A stretch of DNA of 64,000 bases from Isoetes taiwanensis (taxonomy: Eukaryota; Streptophyta; Lycopodiopsida; Isoetales; Isoetaceae), in assembly GCA_021234155.1 (NCBI GenBank), contig JAJEKV010000224.1:434001-498000 (forward strand), written 5' to 3'. The notes beneath the pieces are model-generated. The model was not told where the DNA came from. It saw nothing but the letters and a program-made list of their open reading frames with translations, and did not search any database. Position 1 is the stretch's first letter, and each line of letters begins with the position of its first letter. Of this stretch, positions 1 through 9,581 are shown in pieces. The translations under genes and the position numbers were made by a program.

Positions 1-2680
1 CGAGGGCCGGAGCATTCGTGCAACATCAAGGTAACACATTTCTATTTTTTCTTTTTTGTAAGCTGGAAGACGTTCTAAAGGCACAACATGAATTGAGCCG
101 CATCGGATGATATTTTGTTGTTCATTTGGATTATAGATATCTAGATGTTTTATTTTAACATGGAATGTTGTCTTCATAATGATTTGATTTAGAATGTCAT
201 TGTTTTTCTATCTCGATGTTATTTCCGGACTTAGATTCTTTGAAAACAATCCAATGAGTTTGGCCGGGCCGCAAGATGGTTTAGAATTATAGACCCACCG
301 CCAACCCATGCAAAGGGGGATCTGAGAGATGTAAAGTAAATATTTCATCAAATTGTGTATTGCATTGCTTTGGTTTTCCAGGAATGTGTTCATGCGTGGA
401 AGGTCCTATCGCTAGATTTCTATTAGCATAACAAAGCTGAAGAATAGATTTAGAAGATAAGTATCAATAGTGCATACATGGTAAAGCGACACATAACAAA
501 GATTATTTTTGCATTCCTTGGAAAATATGGTAGATCTATTATTTGACTTTGTTTTGCTTATTGAGATTCTACATTTCTTAAAAATGCATTCTAAGTATTC
601 ATGCCATGCTTCTACAAATATATTTTGTATGTATGTGATCATAATATCTAATACATGTGTGGGATTGTCATCTTACCCATCGTTTTACTTCTCAATTCTA
701 CTTATTATTATCTTCAAGGTCGGTGGCATTGCTACGATGGGTCGTATTATTGCTTATGGAATAACTTGATGTCATCAATTGGAGGAAAGAAAGTTGCAAG
801 GAATGTTTGTTGCAAGGTTGTACTTGGGCTTGCACCACGACCATTCTATTATTATTTACTTCCTGTTTATGGCATCTTATGAAAGAGTAGTATGTATTGT
901 TTATGTTTCAAAGTTGAGCTCACTATATTCCCAAAATGGCACTTCTCAGATCGATTTACATCATAAGGGCTTCTAAAGGCATAGTGCATATGGAGCTTTG
1001 CAAGAGGCAAGAGGCAAACTTCATTTGTATGCATCTCGGGGTTCGTTCCATTCTATCTAAAGGTGTTATTTCCAATTCACATTGCTTGATTTTTACAATG
1101 GTTGAAGCTGCTTTTTGGAACAGTAATTTGGCCTAGGCATTTGGACCTTTGCAAGTTTTAACATGTCCATTCCATTTTATGTAGAGGTACCAATTTTCCA
1201 ACTCGCTAATATTACAATAATTATAAAATTAGGGTTAAAGACATTCCTTGAAGCTACTATCTTCAACAAGTTAGTTTTGTATTTGTTTTGACGTGCTTTC
1301 TCATTTGTATGGGGAATAGACATGTCTCATTAGCGCTTTATGATTTCTTAGAAGATTGCAAGTAGTATAGACTGTTTTGAATAGAAATTCTCCTTCTTGC
1401 ACCATGGAAGTGCTTCTACCTTCATAAATAATGTTACAGCTCAACTTTTCAAGTTATACTCATACATTGCAGATGATATTTCCTTCTTACATTTCCATTT
1501 ATGCTTACTATATTTGTGCTAAGAATCGAAATTTTATGATTTGAATATCCTAACATCACGTAGGGCTTTTTCATGCATATTTTCCAATTTGATTTTGAAG
1601 ATCAGATAAGGTTTAGATAAGTATCTAGGTTTAAGTTTAAGTTTAGCGCACTGTCATAAACTATATTCATAATCTCAATATGGTACTGAAGCCAAATGAT
1701 CAGCATTTTTATGAGTGGAAGAAGTATTACTTTCGAATATTAACGTTTTTTTTTTTTATCATTAATGCATTTTAGATGGAAGCTCAACTCCATTAATCTA
1801 ATTGCTTGAGATACACGGCTGATGACTTCAATCTCAAATTGCTCTGAGCTACGGTTGGAAGAAACTATTAGACCAGAATCAATTTTTTTTTAAAAGACAA
1901 TTAATTATTGGAAGTTCATTGGCTGAAAAGCTAAGCTTCCAAAGAAATGTTATTTGGAGTTTGATGGTAGTCTGTGGTAGTATAAGCGCTATAAATCTGC
2001 ATAAACTTCTTTTCAAAAGTTTATTTTTCCACGAGGCAGAGAAGATATTAATTGTGTTTGGCATTTTGGTCATGGGGCAAAGACGGGATACAATGTTTCT
2101 AACATTTCTTATGTTGATTCAACGTTGGTATTTACTACTGAATGTGCTTCTCTAGCTTTATAAATGTGCTCTAAGTCCATGTATTAATGTTGTACATTTG
2201 CCCAACCCAATTCCTTTCACATGGCATTTGTGGTTGAAGAATAGGATGTAATTTTAGAACACATATCCACCCAAGTAGACTGATCCGAAATATTTTCATC
2301 TTAGGCATGACTATAAGGGTGAAATGCATCTTCAAATCTATAATGACAGTTTATTGATCATTCCTATGCATTGAGGTTATACGATGTCTTCTAAAGCTAG
2401 ATTGCCTTTAAAATTTTTGATGTACATCATTCCCCTCTAGAACATATTTACCCTATACCTACAATATGTCCATGCAAACTGAGAAAGTAAAATAAAAATT
2501 TCCTAGAGTTGACATGGTTCTCCTTTCTTAGACACTCCAACATATGGAGATTGGTTTGAGTAAGATACTTGCCTATGCCACAAACGTGTTTTTCCAGATA
2601 TGGAATGTGAATTATAGAACAATTTGTCTATCAACAAATGCACACATCATCTCAGTATTAAAACATGCCGATTATAGGTT
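1..2680. other. AT-rich stretch without a recognisable gene
   Basis: I see no ORF with protein-like composition in any frame here. The open frames are all under 90 codons and biased to Leu, Ile, Phe and Lys, as expected by chance in AT-rich DNA. There are homopolymer runs (T-run near 1746-1757, T/A runs near 1883-1894) but no terminal inverted repeats or terminal motif that I can defend. The first bases (1-40) are slightly GC-rich and could be the edge of something outside the window. Confidence 0.5.
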
Positions 2681-2684
2681 AAGA

Positions 2685-3055
2685 GGCATCAGCACAAGTT
2701 TAGGGTTTATAGCCTTAGAGTTGAGGGTCTATGGGTCTAGGATTTGAGGATTTATCATATCATGAAGCTTAAGTGAATTAAGAATGTAGCATGCAATTCA
2801 TGGATTTCTTTTTTTTTTTTTTCGTGTTCAATACCCCTTTTCAATGCCAAACATCCGTAAACTCTAAACCATTCACACTTGACACTCCATTGCATGTAGA
2901 GATATGATTATATATACACCTATTTATTTTACCTACAAACTTGATTACATATGCCCCCTTCATATATCCACTACGCATGTCCACGACTAACGATTCCATT
3001 CCATTAATTAATTACCATGATTAATGCCCGACATTGCCGAGGCACACGTCTCTAT
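2685..3055 (+). mobile_element. Degenerate Helitron-like element, 3' portion
   Basis: From about 2850 the text follows the 8.56-8.71 kb element (a block resembling cattcacacttgacactcc, then a block ending in a tgactaatgccc-type motif). It ends near 3022-3055 with a decayed version of the family 3' end: a GCCCGAC-ATT-GCC hairpin with an unmatched base, then ACACGT and CTAT instead of CTAG. Just upstream (2690-2760) and downstream (3065-3140) are degenerate telomere-like phrases (tttagggttt, ggttagggttagg). I read it as an old copy of the non-autonomous Helitron family described at 3957 and 4681. No coding capacity is visible. Confidence 0.4.
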
Positions 3056-3659
3056 TAAGATTTATTTTGGTTAGGGTTAGGATTTCAAGTTTGGGGTTCA
3101 GATTTTTATGGTTTAAGATTGGGTGTATGGTTTAGGGAGTTTAGGTGCTTAAAAGGTTTACCTTATCATCATGATATAACATGGAAATCGCATCATTGAG
3201 CTGTTGGTCTCCCATGGATGTTAATTATGCACTAAATCATAACATCCACTAGAATCTCCCATTGTACAATTTGTCACCCACACGCAAAATACCTCAACCG
3301 TAAGGTTTGCTATTGTTTGTTTTATAAATCATTCTCGCGTGTTCCCTATTCGTGCAATGATTATTTCTCTTCACGTTCCTTTTAATACCTCATGTTTCTC
3401 ATGAGTTGCCTGTTTAATGAACCATTTAATACATCTTATCATGAATGCCTTTATCGCCGGGCACCCATTTACTTATGAAATGTTAAAAGTAGTCATTGCT
3501 CAAGATAGAACATTTATCCATCACATAGGTTCTAAAATCATATATGATTTTTGTTTGCAAATATGATTTTTAAGTAGTTTAACTAGGCACCTGTCATGTA
3601 GAGCATATGGAGAAAACATTTCATATGAGGAGGCCATTCATATACGTTTGGCAAAACCA

Positions 3660-3985
3660 TTATCCATTGTCATCCAAAAAAGCAATGTAATACACCTACA
3701 ACTTACATCCACCCTCAACCACATTTTCCACTCATATGAATGTAAGCATACATAAACATTCCCACACACTTTTTGCCCCATGTTCTACACACTTGCTAAC
3801 CTTACAAATTTGTATGACCAACTTCTTACCAAACTCCCCAGTGTCATCATCTTCATTTTCACAAGCATCAACAAATATAATAAACTCTAGATACTACTAC
3901 ATTCCATTTAACTTATGCACTCTATTGCATCTACCCAATCCACATATTCAACTAATGCCCGGCATCGCCGGGCACACGTTTCTAG
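3660..3985 (+). mobile_element. Helitron-like non-autonomous element, 3' end at 3985
   Basis: The terminus is a 7-bp stem GCCCGGC (3957-3963), loop ATC, stem GCCGGGC (3967-3973), an 8-nt spacer ACACGTTT, then CTAG (3982-3985) followed by T. This is the arrangement known for Helitron 3' ends: a short hairpin a few bases before CTRR, with insertion between A and T. The preceding 300 bp are AC-rich and noncoding, and share the pre-terminal phrase ctaccca..ccacat..actaatg with the other copies. I could not locate the 5' TC end, so the left boundary is approximate. Confidence 0.6.
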
Positions 3986-4709
3986 TGGTGTTTGTGAACG
4001 GATTCTTAATATTTCATTAAGTTTGTATTTGGTTGACGACTGAGGATTTGCATAACAGGCTAAGATGAAAAAGAACATTGTCTTTGTATATAAATATTCG
4101 GAGGGTTTCTTCTCACTGCTATGGTTGCTTTTAAACACCCTACAGTAATTTTATTCTTTCTTACGGGGCATTCAAGCATTTAACCTTTCCTATTCACACA
4201 CATTTAGTACTTTGTTGGCTCTTCTACCAACGTAGAATTTGCACAAAATATGCGACTTATTCTTAATAACAAGAGAAGATACATCCATGCTTTATTTCTC
4301 ATAATGACCATTTGCCACTTTCCCTCACCCCCTACCTTAACCATTATTTAATGATTTAACAAACTAAGACACAATTACCAACACAAAGAGAATGGACAAA
4401 AGATGGATGTTATGACTTTGCATCAAGAGCTCTTAAACTTGGAGGCGACCCCAAAGGGTTGAGTTGTCAGGTTCTACCTTATCAGGAAGGATTTTTAAGT
4501 TACAAAAAAAAATAGTATTGAATCACATCAAATCACACGTGCATCAATGTCTGTCTCTTTGAATAATGTTCAGGATCATCGAGCACCCTTTTACTACAAG
4601 TTTGATACATTGAAAGTGGACAGAAACAATAATAATTCAAAGTCTATTGCATCTGTCCCTTCCACACTTCGATGACTAATGCCCGGCATCGCCGGGCACA
4701 CGTTTCTAG
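3986..4709 (+). mobile_element. Helitron-like element, 3' end at 4709 inside an exon
   Basis: The terminus is the same as at 3957-3985: GCCCGGC (4681-4687), ATC, GCCGGGC (4691-4697), ACACGTTT, CTAG (4706-4709), then T. The sequence immediately to the right (from 4710) is minus-strand coding sequence of the two-exon zinc-finger gene, so this end lies within that gene's reading frame. The 5' end is not identified; 3986-4680 is noncoding AT-rich DNA and may be all or part of the element. The last about 20 codons of the open frame on the minus strand are read-through into this terminus and not real gene sequence. Confidence 0.6.
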
Positions 4710-6717
4710 TGCCTCTTTAATATCCATGCAAAACTTCTGCACATCACCACGTTTCATAGATTCAAGCAATGTTTCTCGAAGAGATCTTACCTTTACTGAC
4801 AATGCAAGCGTCCTCACTTTGCTCAATCTCAATTCCATTCTCAAGTTTCTATTCTCATGGAATGTTTCCTTGGCAAGGTTGCGCAGCTCGAACCTTGTCA
4901 AGTAATCAACTCTCAATCTGGATTTTGTGTTCCTCAAGCCTCGCTCTACTTTTTCCTCACTTTGTCTATAAACTCTCATACGGAAGTCTCTTTCCTTTGG
5001 TATGGCAGTGCAGAAAGAACATTGGAAGTTTGGAAACATTGCTCCTGCACTCACTCTCAAACATTTGACGTGCCTAATTGTTCCTTGGATCTTAAGTATC
5101 TCGCCATCTACCGTGAACTCTTGACGCAAATCTGGCTCACAATACCAATTTAGGCCTGCTCATCTAAGAATGGTCTCAAATCTCTTGTCTTGGATGCATA
5201 TCTATATGTTAGTTGCCAATAACCCCAGCATAGATATCCCAGATGCATAGTCCCTGTGTATTGTTTTTTTATTTAAATTTCAATGAGAAAGAGAGCGAAA
5301 TACAATGAACTACTACAATCCAAACTAACAGCCTAACAACAAACAAAGAACCAGGCAAATTACTAATAGAACTAATGGTACATGTGACCTTTACTTACTT
5401 GAAGTCTCATTTGGGTGGCTTGGTCCAGCTTCATTACATTGGTCTGCGGCATAGCAAACATGCCATAAGTCTCTATACTTTAAAAATGGAAGTTCAACAC
5501 TATACAAAAGAAAAGATGCCATGAAGTAATGTGCTGAAAATCAGATTATAAGGGCCTGACATAGTGAATTGAATGCAATAAAAGGATTCTTGAAAGTACA
5601 AAAAAAGATTTTAGAAAATGTAAAATTGAGTGATACCTCGCGTGAAAAATGACAGCATGCTCTTTTGTGAAGAATCCACATTCTCCTTTCGAGGCCTTCC
5701 ATGCTTCTTTTGTTCATGCATCTTGTCCTCCTCTTTCCTTTCTTTGGTAATGGATTTTTGAGCATGTCTACTACTCTTTACATGCTCCTTCATGTTATCA
5801 ACCACGTCTCCTCTGGACGGAAAGAGGAGTAAAGACCTCTGACAAACCACACATAAAATGTAAATTTCCTCCTTGTTTGCATAGCTTCTAAGGGTGTCCC
5901 TATACAACTCAAACATGACACCACTTTGCTCCACAAAAGAAGCAACTTTCGTGGCCATGCACTCTTCAACTGCTGCCCTGTTTTCAGCCATAATCTCACT
6001 TTCCAACTTATCTTTCGAGGCACTTTCCTCGCTTATAACAACACTTTGTGAGTTACTTTGCAAATTCCGGTGCAAATTGAGCTTGTGCTCCTTTGATTCC
6101 ATGTGGCATGCGGTGAAGTTGTACAACATGCCATCTCCTCCTCTTCCATATTTCAGTTGGCATTCTACGCACCAAATGCTAAACACTCCCACTCCATTGA
6201 CATCCGAAGACATGAGCTCAAACCTGTCTTTCTTACCTTGACTTTTCAACTTAGTCTTGTATTTTCTATAAGTGTGGATCCACCTACATGTAAGAGCCCT
6301 TGATGCAAACTTGGAGTGCAGCCTACCTTCACACTCGAGACTCAAACTTGCCTTTTCCTCATTGCCTCGGGTCTGATCTACAACCTCAGTGGCAGCCATA
6401 TCCTCCTCTTCTTGCAGCTCATTAATCACGAGGCGTCTCCTCTTCAAGAGCTGAAAAACTTCTTGACATTCAGTGACTCGAACAAACACTTCCTCTTCCG
6501 TAACTTTGTACCTTTCCTCTTGTCGTTTTGACAAAGGAAGCTTCCTTTCTCCCAAGAATACAAACTCATAACCCTCCAAGCCTTCTAGCTCATCCAACTC
6601 TATGGCTTTTCGTACATCGGCATAATTTGCATTCTGCCCCACTTTCACAAAGCCAACCTCGGAGCAGTTCTCATTCCCATCAATTGTGCATATAACGATA
6701 TTTGTTTCGAATGCCAT
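4710..6717 (-). CDS. Two-exon nuclear protein with C2H2 fingers, AT-hook and PIP-box-like peptide; 3' end cut by Helitron-like terminus
   Basis: Exon 1 runs 6717-5637 and exon 2 runs 5155-4710. A GT donor at 5636 and an AG acceptor at 5157-5156 join them in phase 1 without breaking frame. Seen in exon 1: residues 1-80 could form a ubiquitin-like fold (inference). C183-x2-C186 with H205-x5-H211 and C289-x2-C292 with H312-x5-H318 are two equally spaced C2H2 (U1/BED-like) fingers. GRPRK at 340-344 is AT-hook-like. QKSMLSFF (351-358) fits the PCNA-interacting consensus Q-x-x-h-x-x-a-a and resembles the PIP box of DNA ligase I. Exon 2 is basic and helical, with CSFC followed by PKERDFRMR. The frame is interrupted at 4710 by a Helitron-like 3' end, so the C-terminus is missing. 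The features suggest a nuclear, DNA-associated role, possibly a domesticated or mobile-element protein. I cannot name the family. The start is the first ATG of the long frame; an upstream exon is possible. Confidence 0.7.
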
Positions 6718-6854
6718 TTCCTACAAATCATGGAAAGAGAGAGTTAGGAAGTATTACCTTACTTGAAAGACCTTAAAGCAGTAGTATCAATGCATTTTTT
6801 ACATAATCTCTGCCCGCATGCAAGAGGAGATATCTATGCCTAAATCTTATTATC

Positions 6855-7230
6855 ATATGCCTAAAACTCGAATTATTTCAGAAATTAGTACCTTCTAGTT
6901 ATTGTAGCCAACTGTCATACAAGAAAAGAAGCTTCAAGAATACAATATAGAAACTTTGGAGGTTCAAAAGCCGGTTCTAAAGCCCCTGTTAGACAGCAAA
7001 TTTATAGCAGTTAGTACCTTCTAATTGTTGTCATAAGATTAAAGAACCTTCAAGGATAAATAGATAGTGATTTTGAAGCAATGAAAAGTCCCTGCCAGAC
7101 AACAAAATCTCAGCAAAAATGCATTGCTATGAGAACCATTTTTGTCTGGAAGATGGATGCCTAAAACCGGAAATACATCAAAGGAGAGTACCTTTTCATT
7201 GCTGTAGACAATTTCTTGAAGAACAAGCAA
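6855..7230 (-). repeat. Degenerate direct repeats upstream of the zinc-finger gene
   Basis: A block of the type agtaccttctaRttRttgt occurs at about 6886, 7012 and 7188 (the last as agtaccttttcattgctgt), with related flanking text (phrases like atgcctaaaac at 6855 and 7159, and gttagacagc / gccagacaac at 6989 and 7094). On the minus strand each block reads as AAG-GTACT, which looks like a splice donor. The block may therefore be a duplicated leader exon/intron edge of the gene at 4710-6717. The spacing is irregular (about 126 and 176 bp). Confidence 0.45.
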
Positions 7231-7429
7231 GCTGCCGTGAACAAATCGTGAATATGAAACTTTGTAAAATTCCCTTTGTCTTCACTTAGCTGCAATAGAC
7301 AGAGATGATTGCATTGTTGTTAGCTGGATACTTAAAGCAAGAGGTATTAGGCAGAAGTTTTGAGAATAGTTTTCTTGGTTTTCGGCCCAAATTGTTTACC
7401 CCAATCCTTCATTCAAAAAACCAGAAACG

Positions 7430-7610
7430 TTCATTCCAAACCCCTATGATCTTGAAAGACCCCTACGATTCAAAGCTTCGGATCTTCAAGCACCCCTACA
7501 GTATCAAGCGGGTGAGGAGTTCCCGCCCAAGAGCACCCCTAAACGACTACGTCCGAAACAATGGTGGTGAACCCGTATAATTTTTGGACCGTATGCGAAC
7601 GGGTGAGGCC
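7430..7610 (-). promoter_or_regulatory. Candidate promoter or CpG-richer region with four ACCCCTA motifs
   Basis: ACCCCTA occurs at 7440, 7459, 7492 and 7535 within a locally GC- and CpG-richer stretch that sits 5' of the minus-strand zinc-finger gene. The motif is one base from the plant telo-box core (AAACCCTA). The region ends in an A-run and an AACCCTAACC phrase near 7610-7630. I see no convincing TATA box. Promoter assignment is inference from position only. Confidence 0.25.
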
Positions 7611-8361
7611 AAAAAAAAAAAACCCTAACCAGTCACGCACATGTTTGATACGGAATTTTAATGGTGAAACCCCCGAGCATCATAGAAATGCCTGGATCAA
7701 ATGAAATCGATTGTACTGCACCATGGTTAATGCTATAGTATTAGGTACATGGCTAAATAATCTAAGCTAATTGATTGCCTATGTTGTGCGTGTCCGATGC
7801 TTTTGCATATATGCTTTTATGGCATCCACCAAAGAAATAAGTCTAGTTAAGCCATAGGTTATTCTTGCTCATCATGTACATATATGGTTGGGCATTGTAA
7901 AACTTGGATTTTGTATGTTCTCGTGACCTACTCAACCATTTGAAGATTATGGAAAATTTTGTTGTATAGTCTTCTAGAGTTCTTGGCGGTTTGGAGTTGT
8001 TGAATATGCTTTGATTATTGATCCTCACTGCTGTGATATTCTAAATGGCATAAGTTGGAGCTTCATTCTGAGTTGCTGCAAGCTTGCAAGACAAGACAGA
8101 GAATGTAGGTCTATTCATGTTTGCAAAATGGCTCTGTAGTCGTCGGAATTGCTACTATAAGATGTAAGCAGATTGAGTTTATAAGCAAGTTTGAATTGTA
8201 GCATTTCATGTGCAATCCCAGGTATGTTGCAAAACCTTTAGAACCAATATTGCTAAGCAAGATTATAAATTCCAATAAGACTTCAATACCATTCTAGAAC
8301 ACATTTCACTAACAAAAAAGAGCCATCAATGAATCACATTAGCTCTCATATGCATCCACTT
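7611..8361. other. AT-rich spacer
   Basis: Noncoding AT-rich DNA up to the left edge of the tandem duplication. I see no terminal repeats, no protein-like frames and no known motif. Confidence 0.4.
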
Positions 8362-8399
8362 GGATTCGTTACTATCCTCTTGAATTCACTAGACTAGAT

Positions 8400-8707
8400 T
8401 GTTAAGAGTTCACACGCAAGAACATACCCACACATTTCTTCCATCTTTCCACACATACGAAATATCCAAAATCCCAAGAAAACCTTAAACTATGACATCT
8501 ATCTATTGCACACAATGCATTTTATTATTCCTACGCATTCCATCCGTTATGACTAATGCTCGCCATCACTAAACCCTTCACACCTGGCCCTCCATTACAC
8601 CTATTGATACGTTTACATTTACAGCTTTTGACCTACAAATTCTAGTACGTCTACCCATTCCACACGTCCATGACTAATGTCCGATATCGTCGGACACACG
8701 TATTTAA
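8400..8707 (+). mobile_element. Helitron-like element with variant 3' end (copy 1)
   Basis: The terminus has GTCCGAT (8679-8685), ATC, GTCGGAC (8689-8695), spacer ACACGTAT, then TTAA (8704-8707) followed by T. In the duplicate the stem is perfect (GTCCGAC/GTCGGAC). Compared with GCCCGGC/GCCGGGC at 3957 and 4681, the second and sixth base pairs have changed on both arms, so the hairpin is preserved. The end is TTAA rather than CTAG, so this terminus is probably decayed. A related segment in inverse orientation lies at 42620-42930. Confidence 0.5.
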
Positions 8708-9214
8708 TGTACCTAAGTATTTGATCTACCCATTCTCACCTCCACACTATTTGATGTACATATGACAAAAATTTACTTTAGTTGTTTGTTTTACAAACTA
8801 TACCGAAGTAGATGTTCTATTTTGTTTACATATTCCTTTAACTTCCTACAAATTAAACATGCTTACTAGCAACCACAAATATCACTTGCATATGGGGTGT
8901 CGAAATAGTCCACAAACACTAAAAATGCTATCTACACAATGGTTTTATTTCATGCATGGCTACCAATGCACTAGACATGCCTAAACATCTCCACCATGAA
9001 CCTTACATGCAACATCATCTGCAACTACACCCATTTGAACATGAACATCCACATGCCTCGATGCAATTAGCATCTTCCATCTACACATGCTACCAATCAC
9101 ATAAACAATCATATTGGATAACATTCCCTTGCACATATACTAAGAATCTATTACTCTAAACACATTGTACGCGTCCATGACCAATGCCCAACATCGTCGG
9201 GCACACGTTTCTAG
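8708..9214 (+). mobile_element. Helitron-like element, CTAG end at 9214 (copy 1)
   Basis: The 3' end has GCCCAAC (9186-9192), ATC, GTCGGGC (9196-9202), spacer ACACGTTT and CTAG (9211-9214), then T. One stem pair is mismatched (A opposite C). The pre-terminal phrase cgtccatgaccaatg matches the other family members. The interior is AC-rich and noncoding. This terminus lies about 507 bp downstream of the variant end at 8707, so the two are either nested elements or one element with a duplicated 3' end. Confidence 0.55.
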
Positions 9215-9581
9215 TGTGACATTAAAAGAGGATGTTGCATTGTCGGGATATGCACATCAGTCAACCTGCAAAAAGCTAGACACAACCCAACCACCAAAAT
9301 TCCCCTCTAAAGTTTGGCTCATGATATCCGGTCTTGATATGGAACCAAGCTTTTTATGTACTACTAATAATGCTAAGAAAGCAACTCTCAAGGTCATTGA
9401 ATGGCTTGACCTATTTAGTCTAGCGGATTCATATCCAACAAATAGGGTAAAATCTAGATTCGGGCTATTACATCTAAGCAATTTTAAAACTGATTTGATA
9501 TTGAAGCTTTCAAAGGTTGATGCTTTTAACTGTTCAATTCACATAAGGGAATTAATGCCTTCATTTTTATGCTCGGATTGA
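9215..9581 (+). pseudogene. Unknown coding remnant directly abutting a Helitron-like end (copy 1)
   Basis: An open frame of about 120 codons begins immediately after the CTAG terminus and has protein-like composition (phrases such as KVWLMISGLDMEP and KVIEWLDLFSLADSYP). In-frame codons before 9215 belong to the Helitron terminus, so the element probably cut into an existing exon. I do not recognise the family. The copy in the second unit (17913-18283) is frameshifted near 18045-18075. Both the coding status and the exon reading are inference. Confidence 0.3.
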
